A stretch of DNA of 64,000 nt from Lepiota brunneoincarnata. Taxonomy: Eukaryota > Basidiomycota > Agaricomycetes > Agaricales > Agaricaceae. The notes under the pieces were generated by a model. That model saw only the letters and a list, made by a program, of their open reading frames with translations. It was not told where the DNA came from and made no database searches. The first letter of the stretch is position 1, and each line of letters begins with the position of its first letter. Of the stretch, positions 45,973 to 59,253 are shown piece after piece. Where the stretch lies: contig JAEBUN010000051.1 in NCBI GenBank assembly GCA_023014365.1, positions 178,371 to 242,370 of the forward strand. The letters are read 5' to 3'. The position numbers were made by a program, and so were the translations under genes.

Positions 45973-48900
45973 TTAAGACACGACAGGACTTCGTCCCCTT
46001 CCCCTCATACCGCCTCTTGGCGCTGCCCGAGGAACAAATCCAGAAATGATTCCCCGTCCGCGAGGGTGACCCCTGCCGCGCCCTAGACCCCTGAACACAT
46101 TCGCGGGAGGGCCCGAAAAAGTCGGTTCAGCAGTCGAGCTCGGCTGCACATGTCCTCCTCGTCCACTACTATTCACAACATGGTTGGTCGTCGGCCCACC
46201 GCGCCCATTCGCAACTACCTGGTTCATGGGAGTGGGTAGATGCCCACCACGCCCATTGACATGATTCCCTCTTGTGCGATTAGGATTACTCATGATCTTT
46301 ATGGGAGCAGATTGACTAATGTGCGCGCCTCAGTGATAGTGCCTATACCGAATAGAATAATCCTTACCTCGGCTGTGGTGCGGGACGGAAGCCCGCAGCC
46401 GCATTTTGTCCAGGACTAGGCTGGATAAGAGGATGAGGTCCATAACGAGGCTTAAACGGAGTAGTGATGGGCGGTGGCGGGGGAGCTTTTGGATTCGTGG
46501 ACGTTACAAACTGAGGATTCGATAAATTGAGGCACGAATTAAACTCGACCGTCATCCCTCGGTACGCCGAACACCTGTATAATCAATCAACATCGTTTCG
46601 TCTTTTTACATTAAGAGAAAAATTATATACCTGTCGCCCAGCGTTACACCAGCCATGAACGGGACATCCCAAATAACGTCCATCGAGTTGGAATTGAGCC
46701 CAATAACAACCCCCTTGACGGACAACGGAACAGCACCAGAATCCCTGACCATCGTCACACGATCTCCCAGCGCAAACTTTTGGTTTTGTAATCTGTATAC
46801 CGTATGCGCGGGCTTAAGGACAGCCTGTCTCGGTATACCCTTGACAATAGCCTTCTTGAACTCTGATGGCGACTTGCTCTTGGTTATCGAATCAGCCAGT
46901 TGCTCCAGTTCTAAGACCGTTTCCTATAAACACCCATCAGCACAAGGACTTCAATAAAAACTCGAAACCACCACTCACCTTGGACAGCTGGTCACAGAAG
47001 AGGGACACAGGCTCCAAACCCGTCACACCCCTCGCTTTCAACCACGAACGGACCTCCCTAACCCTCTCCTCCGGCTTGTGGCCTCTAAAGACTTCAGACG
47101 CAACCGCCATCGCATCGCCGTCTGTATCTAAGCACCTGAAAATCTCAGGGAAATTGGCCTGGCGCCAAAATTAATCAATCATCCAGCAGGGAGGACTAGA
47201 TAATTAAATAAAACTCTCACCTTGTACTCTTGAACCAGCTCTACTGCCTTGTCGCTGTACTCCCAGTGTCTGCCATCCTTCCTCGTATAACCAACCACCT
47301 TCAACGCCTTCGCCTCAAACTTCAAACTAAGCCCCAAATTGTTCTTCTGCTTATCATGCCCAGAAACTACCATAAAACTCGAGGCAATCCTCGAGAGCGC
47401 TCGCGAAGAGATACCCACAGCCTCCGCAGCTTTGAACGATGGCAAGTACCTCGACGCCTTCCGATTGTCCACAATCGTCTTGAACCTCTCAATCTCCGAT
47501 TTCTCAGAAGGGAAGAACTGTTAGCAAAGATAAGAATGATAAGCTCTTCCACTAAACGCCCAAGAATCCCGAGAAACAACTCACAGCAAGCATAACAGAT
47601 AAGCTCCTCTCCATCGTTGCCGTAACCTGAGCCGCAACACCATACGCATGTTCCCCAAGGAAAAACACCTTACTCCCTTCCGGAAACTCCTCGCTCAACG
47701 GTGGTGGCTCCCTCTCCATAAACCTCGGATCCTCAGAAGCGATCTCACCCAGGCACATCTGCACAGCCTGCTCAACCTCCTTGTTCGCTTCCTCGTAATC
47801 TTTCACCAAAGCTCCATTCTCAAGCCTCTTCAACCCCTTCAACGGTCTCACGTGCAACAACACCTCCACACTCCCCGTCAACACAGCACACTTCTTCGAA
47901 TAAACCGTTTCAATCCGCTCAGCTTTGCCCTTCCAATGCGATAAACCCTGAGGTCCATGCGGGTTTGAGATAACCTTGGGCGGAACGTTGGGTATGATGC
48001 TAAGCTTTTCATACTTGAAAAGCGAGTCCGAGATGGCAACGACAAGCCCTTCCTGGAGGAACGGCCAACCCATAAAAGTCCGTTCGCCGATCATCCTGCG
48101 CGCAATTTCCTCGGTTCGAACACCCTCATAAGGGTTCCCCATCTTGAGGATCATAGATCGGTTGCGCGACTCGGATCCATGCACATTGACACCGTGCAAG
48201 TCCAACACGGCTGTGTGAGGGAGAGTCTTGAGTGAAGGGAAGCCCGCGAGCGCTTCCGCGCCCAGGAACACCCCGTCGCAGAGGCCGGGCACAAGATGCA
48301 AGCCATCGAGCGTCGGGAGATCAAAGGGCTCCATTTTGCAATAGCAGCGGTAGATGGGCGGGAAGAACCCAGGGAGGGAAGAGGGGTATACTGTTGGTTC
48401 GCTTGGATCGTAGCTGAACCTCGTGCTGGTGCCCCAGGAGTTACGTCGACGCTCTTCCTGCGTCAGTCTATGCTCCCTGGCTAAAGTAAAAATGAGATAA
48501 CGTCGTACACGCGTAAAAGAGAGGGGGTAAACTTACAAGCCATAGCTTTCAGTAACCTAGTTTCCTCGATAAATGGAATCTTTACAATAGCTTCCCAGTC
48601 TTGCTTCTTCCCGTTGAGATCCTGCTCGAATTCGATGGGGTAGAAGTCCAGGATGGGCGAGTTGGAATCATACATCAGATCCTGAAACGCCATTGGGATA
48701 TGCTCTTTACTAGCCACAGGCAAAACCCCCATAAGCTGCTCGAACGGCTTGAAGGGCTTCCCAAGATCGAATTTGAAAGTCAATTGATCGACACCGCGTA
48801 AATCTACCAACGACTTTGAGCATTCCGTGATATTCATGGGCTAACAATGACTTACCGGATATGCGGGGCGCATAATGATAGTTGTAGAACCATCCCCAGG

Positions 48901-51222
48901 ATGCGACTCCGCTGTAATAATAATGCATCACCCACTGCAACCCCTCAATGTATCTATACACCAAATCGCCCATCGCCTCGGGGTCATCGTACGAGAACTC
49001 CAATTTACCCTAAGAAGTGAAATGAGCACCAGGGATTATCAATTATCAAGCGGAACGTACCTGGTAGTAACCCCTCTTCCACTCAGCCATCTTCTCCTTG
49101 ATGGACTTTTCATACCTCGCCTCGAACCCGCCATCCGTTTCATCATCAAATACCGGCGCCTTTTCATACCTCCCCAACACTCCGTCGACAGCTGCCCGAC
49201 TCTCTTCATCATCTCCCTCTTCAGACGTTTCCACATCCTCCCACTCACTATCCGGCGGTTCCTCGCCGTTCTGTTCTACGATGCCCGCACTCCCTTTCGC
49301 ACTTTTTTCTAGATCTTCTTCAATGTAACCATCCTCCAGCATGCCAGGTAAATGCCACGTAAGAATGCTATTATCGTCCTCGTCATATTCATCCCACCGG
49401 ATACTGAGGTGCAGATCCTCAGCGAGACGACTGATAAACGCGCGCTCACGAGCGGGGAATGTGTTGAGCATAGACAGGGTGCCGGCTTTCGATAGAGGTT
49501 TACGTCGACTCCCGAGGACATATGCCTTGACTTTGTCGAATATTTCTCGTTGCGGTTTCGTCAACACTTTCGGTGTATTAAAGCATGAGTGGCGGGAAAT
49601 AGGGATGTCAAGAGTCGGAATAACATACCCAGCTTTGACCGCTTACGGCCCATCTCCATCTCTTTCATGTGTTTTGCTTGCTTTCCCTTGAACCAATTCA
49701 GATCCGCGTACTCCTTCTCAAATACCTCTTGTTCCCACTGCGCCATCTGGTCGAGAATGACTTGCAGGCGCCTCGTGTTTATGATACCACCCTCATTGAT
49801 ATAACCATCTAGGACCTGAATTAACCCACTGTCACCACCGTTAAGGCGAGAGACTCACCAAGGCCAGGCAAAACTTTCTTATACACCTCAAACAACCTCT
49901 CCAGACCGTTCTCATGAATGTGCAAGTCGGGAAGATTAGGCAGGAAATCGTTCCCAACGAACACGGCAAGTAAAATGAAATCATCAATAATGCGCTCCAA
50001 GTTGTAGTCAAACGGCAGCACTGGCTCGATATCTCGGAATTCGAGGTCGAGATACTCGCGCATCAGGCATAGGTGAAGTAGATAGAAATTGATCGACTCC
50101 AGACTAATTCACACAATCAAAACTGAATGCATAATGCGAAAAGAAACGGGAGCAGCGCACCTCGTATTGTTCTTCTTCCTCGACCCAGGACCAAACTTGA
50201 CTTCCTCTCGTAACAAACAGAAATGCGGATCATGGCTCAACAACCCAAGCATAATAAGGTCCGCATCCAAACCATATAAACAATGCCGGATGTTGGGGTT
50301 GTAGTCCGGCTGTGCGCGGGACAATCGGATATACTCCATGATCTTGTGCTCGCCCTCTCCTGGGACTTCATGCCCGGACAACACGACTTCGATACCCCGC
50401 CAATCGGAATCCTCTGATATCTTCTTGTTGATGAAGTAGCGCAGCTGCTCGGATAGGCGAGTCATGAACGGAGTGCCTATGAAAAGGAGTCAGCGAGTCA
50501 ACTGAAACCGCGCAAAAAAAAAGTAGGCCAAAGCAAGAACGGACCAGGTGTAATACAGTTGCTATCAAAGGCCTTCTCATCTGGCAACTTTTCTCCTTTG
50601 CTCAGCGCCTTCTCCCTGACCTCTTTCGCCTCTTTCGCAGTGCGGAAACGCCTGCCTCGTTGTTGATTCATTTTTGCGCGAGGGGCAACACCATCAACGG
50701 CCATGAAGAAAAGTTTCTTTGGCTTGATTTTGCTGAAAAGGTGGTCAACATAAGCGAAGATTGACGTGAATATTTGATCCTCAGAAAGCCTGAAATGAGC
50801 GTCTTCGTCATTGGGATGAGAACCTAGAGACAAAGGTCAGAGGAAGGAATGGAATGGGAAACCAACAGCGGCTTACAATTGTGTATGATGCCATTGAAAT
50901 CAAGGTATAGATTATCTGTTTGTAGGTCAGAACGAAACCCCCGGTTAATATGCGCAATGAGACGAACCAAATTCTGGGATCTTATTTTCTTGGATTAGTT
51001 GCGAAGTCAAAGGATAACGTTCGCTGCATTCCGATGAGAAGGTGCTCATTAAACTGAATGGTGAGACGGCTTACGAGATGTAGCGGAAGAACTGTGGGTG
51101 TTTGGACAAGCTAAGACCATATGTCTACCATTTGAGCAATAGGACGAACCTTTGGGATACCTGGGAAGAAGAAGGGGTTATAAGACAGTGTTTTGTTGTA
51201 AGGCAAGAGAATACTGACCCAT
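45973..51222 (-). CDS. XRN1: 5'-3' exoribonuclease 1 (XRN1/KEM1)
   Basis: The main cytoplasmic mRNA decay nuclease, degrading decapped 5'-monophosphate RNA. Start at 51,222 with MGIPKFFRYISERYPL spread over tiny exons 51222-51219 (4 nt), 51160-51150 (11 nt) and 51091-51075 (17 nt), then 51023-50968. Catalytic acidic motifs are visible: [61 protein letters not shown], and [16 protein letters not shown]. The MREYLDLEF element of XRN1 is present. The middle holds the D1-SH3-type region ([26 protein letters not shown]), and the C-terminus is Gly/Arg-rich ([11 protein letters not shown]), stop at 45,973-45,975. There are many 50-90 nt introns. The exon series is continuous, so the gene looks intact. 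Confidence 0.93.
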
Positions 51223-51389
51223 TATACTAATACAGCTGCAAGAGCAAGAGAGCAACGGTGGGTGGTCGGTTTCAAGGTCTGCTTGTCACGGGATGTGGGT
51301 TGCACAACACGCGTGGCTGAAATTTGCTCAAATGAGTCGCCCACCTTCCATTCTGGGAAATTGACGATCCCCACAACCCTTGTTAGCCA

Positions 51390-53984
51390 TTAATGTGGTG
51401 GCTCTTGACTCCCCCACCAGGTGAGCGACCCGGGCTTGTTGATAATGCACAGATCCTCTTGGTCCACCGCGGGGTACCATGAGCATAAGCGAAGCTGCCG
51501 ATAGTGGATGTATACAGTATATTGCTCAAGGTCCGGGGGAAATAATAACAAGTTATCGTGCAGAGCCCTGCTCAGACACGCATATATTGTACGTACATGC
51601 ATTATCAACAAAATTCAGCCCTACCTGCGTCGTAGCTTCCATATACAGCATTGTGTCGGTTGTAGGTGAATTCAACCAAGCATGACCGTCCATTATGACC
51701 CAAGAAGAACATACCCTTAGGTCTCAGAAATGGATTATTCTCACAATGAAGGGATATGTAACTGAAAAGAATGCCCTTAGTAGGCTGAAAGCACAGTGAG
51801 TGAGCCCCGTTGAACAAGGACCGGAAGCAGTCACGAATACTCACCAGAGGAAACACCGCCGGCGGTGTTGGTCGCCCATGTTTCTCCAGGATTTTGTAAT
51901 CCGTGTCGCAGCCTGGTGAAAGTCTTATTAGTCCATTATCGCCCTAACCAGTAGATTCTTCATCAATGCACGTATGGACAATAATAAAAAACTAGAACTG
52001 ACCAGGGAGTACAGCCAGTTGACAAAGCGGGCAAAATTGGGATCGTAGGAGTGGCCTGAAAGGTGACAGAAATGGAATTGGCAAAGCTCTGTGACCACAT
52101 GTGCAGTGTCCTCATCGCTGCCATGGGAACAGGTATCCCAGATGTGCTCCTCCACAAAGGAGAGTGTTGATTGTGGAAATAACTTATTTTCTTCAGTGAC
52201 TCCTGTCATTCTCTCGAGCTCTATGGAGGAGGCGCAACATAGACTCTTGTCTGCCGAGAGCTGATATATGAGGCCAAGTTGTCAAATGCATACTATGACT
52301 CACCATCCAGTGTACAACACCTCTCATTAGAACAGTTATACCACCGGAGCGAGAATAGGGCAAACTCGCTGCGCACTTTTGCCACGTTTAATACAGATTG
52401 TCCAGAGCGACTCGAGTCACTGAGAAAGTCACCGAATGAAGCATGATAAAATCGCAAGTGCTGGTCGTGAGCTTTGGCAGGTGGGGGGATGTAGAGTACA
52501 GAGTGCAACCTTCGAAGGGAACCATAAAATGAACTTCGGCTCAGGTAATATAAATTTGAGATCGATTGCGCGGGTAATGTGCTGGAATAAAGGATACAGA
52601 AGCCCAGGATGCGCATCGTAGTCGGGAGTGTATGAGTCGGGACATCAGAAAGGATTCGCCGGTAGAGGAGGTCTAGTGCATGCAAGGGATTAACCGCTCC
52701 GAGCATCTGCGATCCCGCAAAAAATCTCAAGCAGATTTCCAGCTGTGCGACTGGGTCACCAACATCCTCATCACCAATGAATTTGAGTACAGTCGAAGCA
52801 AGAATGAAGAGCCCAGATGCTGTTGTGGCTAGTCGCAGCAACTCGGTTTTCGTAGGCCATGGTTTATCCTCCTCGACGTCAATGATATCCCAATATCGCT
52901 GACGAATATTATCGAAACCGCCTCGAAGAAAATGACGGACGTCCCTTTGAGCCTCAGGGTCATCAACGGATAGTTCCTCGCGTTTGCAATTAATTTCGAA
53001 ATCTGTTCTTCGAAGTAGACGTTTCAAATGCCACTCTGGCCGGCTGCAGATCATCCAAAGAAGGGGGAACGTGTCGATGAGCCGAACACGTTCATTGATA
53101 AGCTCAATGAACTCGCATTGGGCCTCCTCTCCCTTGCATTCGTCTAGTCCGTCCAAGATGATCAACAACGGCTGGTCGGTACTGAACAACCCACGAGCTT
53201 TCAAGGTAGTGAACGGCTCAATAAGGAGTTTCTTGAACTGAGAGCGCAGGTTTTTCTCCAGAATTGTTGAATCATCCGCAAGTAACTGTGTGACCAGGCG
53301 TTTATAATCGGGGGAATTAACAGCAAGTTGATATGCGAGAGTGGGAATGACACGAAGGGGATCGTTCCGGTCGTTCAGCCTGGAAAAGAAGAATGCGGCA
53401 CCAAGTCGACCGATGTCTCGGGAGTGTTCACCAACGGATTGCGCGACCGCGGACTTACCAACACCAGCGGGGCCTAAAAGCCAGAGCATACGCCAGTGCC
53501 GCTGAGTGTCAGTGAGCCATGTTGTGATCTTTCCCCTGAGTTCCTTTCGGGTGTCTGGATGGCACGAAGGTGGAGGATATCGAGCGGAGGAGTCTACCTC
53601 CGCACCAGATATTCTCCGATGCTCAAGGAGCTGGATTGCTATAAGCCGATGGATCAGCATCTCAGACACTATACATGTGGGACACTATCTGCATACCGAC
53701 CCTCCCGGTCTCAATCAGGTTTTCGGTAATAGTAGAATTGTTGATCACAAAATGGTGAGCACCTGCGAATAACCCGGTGGATTGCTCCTGGCTCTGTGCA
53801 CCTGAGAAGCCTAATATGACCTATGGAATATCAAGCTTGTGCTCAAACGCATACCAGTTACTCCCATGGAGTTCTGTTGTTCCACATGAGTGGTATCAGC
53901 CGGCGCGGGTTCGGTGCCACTAGGAGCTGCAGAAGGCGCTTCCCAGACGAAACTAGAAACAAAAGATATGAAATCTAGCAACAT
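51390..53984 (-). CDS. NLR-7: divergent NACHT-type STAND NTPase
   Basis: A distant relative of NLR-1 to -6. Exons (minus): 53984-53855, 53801-53697, 53638-52304, 52250-about 52000, 51912-51845, from 51784 down, and a last exon from 51494 to the TAA at 51,390; the last three junctions are tentative. The N-terminus is new: MLLDFISFVSSFVWE (hydrophobic), a Pro/Ala linker, then FAGAHHFVINNSTITENL, the counterpart of the FLSHAHNIVIRNPVMID block. The phase-1 intron before AIQLLEHRRISGAE matches the intron 1 site of the tandem copies. The NTPase has GPAGVGKS, LLIILDGLDEC and MICSRPEWHL; the tail has ARFVNWLYSL and AVDQEDLCIINK. It lies upstream of XRN1 on the same strand, about 170 bp from the XRN1 start codon. 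Confidence 0.85.
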
Positions 53985-54560
53985 GACGGTGGGAGGGTTG
54001 CTTCAGGACTGCAAACTGAGAGTGTAGAAAGCCGAGCGATATCGGTTAACCCCGGTCGTCGTCCTGACCGTGGGACACCCGAAACAAGTTGCTCACCCTC
54101 TGCTCCAGGATGTTACGTAACCCTCTGGAGGAATACTGCAGAGCTCATCCAGAGACCCCTTCCACCTGGGTTGTCTAGTGCTAGGAATAAATTCAGCCCT
54201 ACGGGGTTCCGACCTCACAGTAGACAGACAGTTTGTGCCTATTGACAATACACAGGTCCTCTAGATCCACCATAACATCCTGCTCTCAAGGCTGCCGCAA
54301 TGTTATTTTCAGCTACAACCTTTTGCGCATTTCTTGAACTTCGAAATTGCGGAGCAACTCATTTCAATACTATACGAGCTATTATCGTCAAGCGGGCCAA
54401 CTCTTACCAGTATATCTATGAACTCAATCAACCCACCGGTCTCCGTTCTCGAGTGGCCACCAGTTCTTGTGAGTAAGTCTGTCTCCTTATAAGTTGTCAG
54501 CCGCGTTTGCTCAAGAACCTTCGCCTTCCTGGTCTTCCGGTAGGCCGAAAAGCCCATGAC
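53985..54560 (-). pseudogene. Relic of an NLR-7-like C-terminus
   Basis: Minus-strand sequence at about 54,195-54,280 reads VDLEDLCIVNR, matching the NLR-7 last exon (VDQEDLCIINK); most base differences fall at third codon positions, as expected from a once-selected frame. A further piece (GGLIEFIDILVRVGPLDDNSS, about 54,370-54,440) lies upstream on the minus strand in another frame. No NTPase exons accompany it. It is probably the tail of an old tandem duplicate. Confidence 0.45.
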
Positions 54561-56974
54561 GAATTATTCCGCTCATTAGGCCAAATCGTTAAATATCACC
54601 CCACATGACCATTAAGAATGATTTCAGAGGATTCGACCCCACAAACTATTCTCACACAACGACAAGATCTATGTGGGTGCAGGTGCAACACCATGGGGAC
54701 ACTATGGGAACGGCCTCCGAATATCCCACTTTTCATTCCTAATTTCCTATTTTCAAAAAGCACGCCATTATTTGGGTTTTGATGGTATAATAGACCCACT
54801 CAGTTCTGAGCATCCATCCGATCACATTGTGCACGCGGTCGCGACATAGGAGATTGACGATCTCCAAAGCCTCGATTCTTCACGACAGAAAGGCCTTTCG
54901 CCTTGAGCCTCGACCTTAAGCTTCAGGATTCTCCGCACCATTGGTACGAACGGGAGCAAAGAGATCCACTCGAATGCCAAACTGCTGATCACACGATCAT
55001 ACCGCAGAACAACGGTTACCAGCTTCTCCTCCGTTCCTCCTGATCTACAGGTTGCTAACAATCAACCCAACATACCAACAACCTTGCATCAGTCCGGCAC
55101 GCTCCGTCCGAATATCTGGGCTATGATCGCACTTGCCTAGCTGCCCCCCCCCAACTTCTGAATACATCGGACAAAGAACTCGGGATTACAACCAACGCTT
55201 TCAGCAGTAGATCGTCCACTACACCCGGAGATGTGTTATGGCGATAGTCTTGAGCCTGAAGCACCACCACAGGTTTCAGCTCCCCCAAGTGCCCGGACAA
55301 CCCGAGGCTTCTCTGCCCGTCATTAACGGAACCATATGAACAGCTCAAACAGACTAAACCTCCACCATAGCCGGAAGCCGTTGCAATAGACTACGTCGCC
55401 ATTCCCCGCCTCCCATTAAGGTTAGTATGTGGTGTCGTGATCTACCATGCATCATTCCCCGACATCAAGTGATAATCACAATGACTTTTATCACAACCCC
55501 CCTCTTAAGGACAATTCGGCTCCCGGGAGTTAATGGGCGCGCACTGAACATGATTCAAACTACCGACTCAGGGGGGGCGCTACCGACATGCTGGAGCCAA
55601 CGTTACACTAAGTACTGTCTTCGTCCGCGGCGGGATGGAGCTGTGATCAATGCAGAAAGGCTCCCCATTCTAGTCCTCAGCGAGCCCCTTACCCCTTTCA
55701 AGTAAAGCCTCCTACGGCCAACGCCACCCAACCTTCCATCCTATCTCAAGTCAGATACATAGCTTTTCAACTGCGCAGCAATCCGTATATACATATATGT
55801 ACTATCCCCGAGCGCAAAAAGCAAAAATATGACTTGTTACCACCACGGCAAGCACGCGAGGGCGCGATCGTTCGCCAGTCTTCCAAGTGCCGGGACTATA
55901 CCAATCTCCGCGCAGACACGCATCCATTACTACTATCTTAACCGACGGTAAAGCACCAAGTCAAGGTTTCCACAATTACCTTCAACACAGTTGCCCAGGC
56001 CCTGGTAAAATGCCAAAATACCCGACTTTTTTTTAATGTCCTGATAATATAATAATAGTCGGGCAACTCCCAATTGGCAATGTGGGAGATCCCCATAATA
56101 TCCAGTGTCTAAATATAACAAACTCGAAAAATTCCCATGCGGCCTGACCAGATGTCGGGAAATTAAAGATGCCTTGACGGCTTTTCTCTGATTAGCCCTT
56201 TGGCTGGGAGGGTACTCGATGACTTGTGCTACGCCGCCGTCCCGCTTAAGATAGTTGGGGGCAAATGATACTTCGACCTGGCAGATCCCCCTGCAAAACC
56301 ATGAGAGAAATGTCGGATGGGTATCAGTTGCACATGGGTGTGATATGTTTCTTTGGTGCCTGTCGACCGTATGGCTGGGTATCGCCTCGTGCGTGTGTCA
56401 AGGTAAGGGCCTCTTCCTCCACGGTTCAAGGAACACGACCCTCCCCTCCCCTCCCCTCCCCTTCCATGTGCCTTGTTCTGTCAGCCATTCTGACACACCG
56501 GCTACGATATCGGCTTTGGTTATAATAATCACCTTGATATGCGTCCCGAAGCGCCGATGCTAAGGATCCCGACCAGTGGACGCCTGGTAAATCACTTGTC
56601 AAAGGGTAAGGCCATGTCACTAACCATGATCGGACACAAGTGACCGAGTCCGCTCGTTGTGCATGTGTGGGCCTTACGAGAACCTGTCGAGAGCAGGTAA
56701 TACAACCAATACAATGGTTGATAAAACACTTGCGACCGTGATAGACGTGACTGGGGGGTAGAGTAGAGAATACACTTGTCCTGCCGACGATCATGGATAG
56801 GTAAATTGTCAATGATATTACCACTATAGGTATGGTTCAAGAGTGACTAAAACCCATTCAGAAATAATTGCCCTCTCCAACCGCCAACTCATTTGCGAAA
56901 TTTCTAATGGGGCCAATGGGAGGATCAGAGATCCTGCGTCCCCCCTCCTCCCCTCTTTATCTATAATCGCCGGA
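54561..56974. other. Long intergenic region, no gene seen
   Basis: Frames on both strands are short, lack splice-consistent continuations and match nothing I know. A minus-strand open stretch at 54,822-55,061 (LVTVVLRYDRVISSLAFEW) looks protein-like but has no start or partner exons. A C-rich run of CCCTC units sits at about 56,439-56,463. Confidence 0.5.
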
Positions 56975-59253
56975 CTAGAGCCATTCCACGGTCTTTATAC
57001 ACCAATCCATCAATATATCAAAAGGACATAAGGACATAAACAACTCACCGCGGGGGGTTTCGACGAGATGTCATATGTCACTCGATTGATACCAGCCACC
57101 TCATTGGTGATACGGGACGAAATGCGCCTGAGCACCTCAGGGGGGAATACATACCTGCACGTTTCGAAGGCGAAGCAGCAGAAACCGACGGTGTGAAACC
57201 GGAGATCGGCTAGGGTCAGTGCTGCACCCTTCATAACAAAGAAGGGGCAGGGCTTACCAATCGGCGGTCATGAAGTCCTCAGACTGAACAGCACGCAATG
57301 CTATGACCTAGAAGGCTGATGAGTCTATTTGACTTTTATGCCCCTCCCCCTGAGGCAGACGAATTTGTTTAAGTTTACCTGCTCGTAGGTTCTTTGATCC
57401 CCCATAACGCCCACAGCTTTCACTGGTAGGAGCACTGCGAAAGCTTGGGAGATGTCGTTATAAAGTCCGGCTTTTCGGATTTCTTCAATATAGATGCTAT
57501 CCGCGTGCTGGAGAATCTTAACTTGTTCACGCGTTACGGGTCCAAGGATACGAATAGCCAATCCTGGGCCAGGGAACGGGTGTCGCTGTACAAGGGTTGC
57601 GGGTATTGAGAGGAGCCGCCCTAATGCGCGGACTTCATCTGGAAGGCGAAAGCGCAGAGGAAGAGGTCGCCAATGCAGGAAGGTATGGAGTGAGATTAAA
57701 CGAACCTGGATCCCCCTTAATTGCCACTTACCTTTGAAAAGCTCTCGAAGAGGCTCAATCAACTTGAGTTTCATGTCCTTCAGTAAACCACCGACGTTAT
57801 GGTGCGTTTTGATTGTAGCGCTGGGACCCTTGAAGCTGATGCTTTCAATCACGTCCGGATAGAGTGTACCCTGCAGCAGCCATTCCACGCGTCCTTTATT
57901 AGGGCGACCCTTTTCTTCCTCCTCCGCGGCTGATTCGATTTTTGCGGCCTCCTCTTCAAAGATGTGTATGAACGTGTTTCCAATGATCTTTCGCTTCTTT
58001 TCTGGGTCTTCGACGCCGTCTAAACGGGACAAGAAAAGATCGGATGCATCAACGACGGTCAAGTTGACGCCTAGGTTTTCGCTCAACATTTCACGAACTT
58101 GCTGAGCTTCATTCATGCGCAGGACACCATTGTCAACCATGATCGCATGGAACCTGGAAAGGGACATCAACCCGAAAAGCCCCATACATTGTTCCCTATG
58201 ACGCACCGGTCACCAATCGCTTCGTGCATCAACTTCGCTGCAACCGTACTATCAACACCCCCGCTCACAGCTCCGATAACTCGACCTTGCTGGCCACATA
58301 TCTCCCTGATTCGCGCAATCTCCTTTCCAATGAACTCTTCCTGAAGAATCGGATGACGTATGAGCGATCAGCAGGTCTGGTTCGTGGGATAAATGAGGCA
58401 CCATAGTCCAGTTGGGTTGGCATTGACAAATGTTCAGAATGAACCTCCCGATAAGCTCCTTTCCTCGAGGCGAATGCGTCACTTCCGGATGGAACTGGAT
58501 ACCATAGAATGGCTTGAAGTTGTGGAGGAGAGCGGCATAAGGTGCTGAGCTCGTATGTCCTATGACGTGGAAATCCTCTGGGGGCTTTGAAAGCTGATCT
58601 CCATGGGACATCCAAACCTGAAAAGAAGAAAAGAAGATAAAAAGATTTATCTTCATAGGGTAGTGAATCCCTAACTGACTTGCATCTCATCTCCAAGGCC
58701 CTCAAACAAGGCATCAACCAGGCCTTCTCCGCCGATTTTGTTGATCTTCACTTCTGCGAAGCCGTATTCACGGTGATTGCATCTGGTTACTTCACCTCCC
58801 AGGTTCCAAGCAATCTCCTGTTTTCCGATAATTAATTGTTAAGCCGCGTTTCGGAATAAGGTGCCTGATGTTACCTGCAATCCATAACATATACCTAAGA
58901 TCGGCACCCCTGCTTCAAAAACCGCAGGGTCAACATGAGGGGCATCTTTATCGTAGACAGAGTAAGGGGACCCTGAGAGGATGATTCCTGTCAAAGAGGT
59001 GTGAAGACGTCGTGGAGGACTCTATCTGATCGAAATCAACCTTTGGGTTTGAAATTCACTTGGGAGAGCTTTGTAGTGCATGGCAATAGCTCTGCGTAGA
59101 CGCGATGTTCTCTGCATCTGCGTGTGATCAAGTGACTGTACTGGTATTGATAACTCGTAAATACGGCTATTTTTCAACAAGAAGCGCTCGACACACCTGC
59201 GATCCGAAATCCAAGATGAGAATTGTATCGAACTGGTCGTGAATTTCTGCCAT
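56975..59253 (-). CDS. GUA1: GMP synthase (glutamine-hydrolysing)
   Basis: Converts XMP to GMP using ATP and glutamine, the last step of guanine nucleotide synthesis, in the cytosol. Start at 59,253: exon 59253-59197 encodes [19 protein letters not shown], then [10 protein letters not shown]. The glutaminase domain shows [10 protein letters not shown] (nucleophile Cys) and [16 protein letters not shown] (catalytic His/Glu). The ATP-pyrophosphatase domain has [11 protein letters not shown] (P-loop), [33 protein letters not shown] and [13 protein letters not shown]. The dimerisation domain ends DISSKPPA, then a 56-nt intron and a last exon TVEWL with TAG at 56,975-56,977. All motifs are present in order; the gene looks intact with a normal fungal layout. 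Confidence 0.95.

Noticed and set aside
46655..47174. Plus-strand frames over the XRN1 region
   Set aside because: They overlap XRN1 exons on the opposite strand that have clear homology and splice sites.
55933..56600. Small ORFs and the CCCTC run as a coding or regulatory unit
   Set aside because: Short, overlapping on both strands, with no recognisable motif or splice support.
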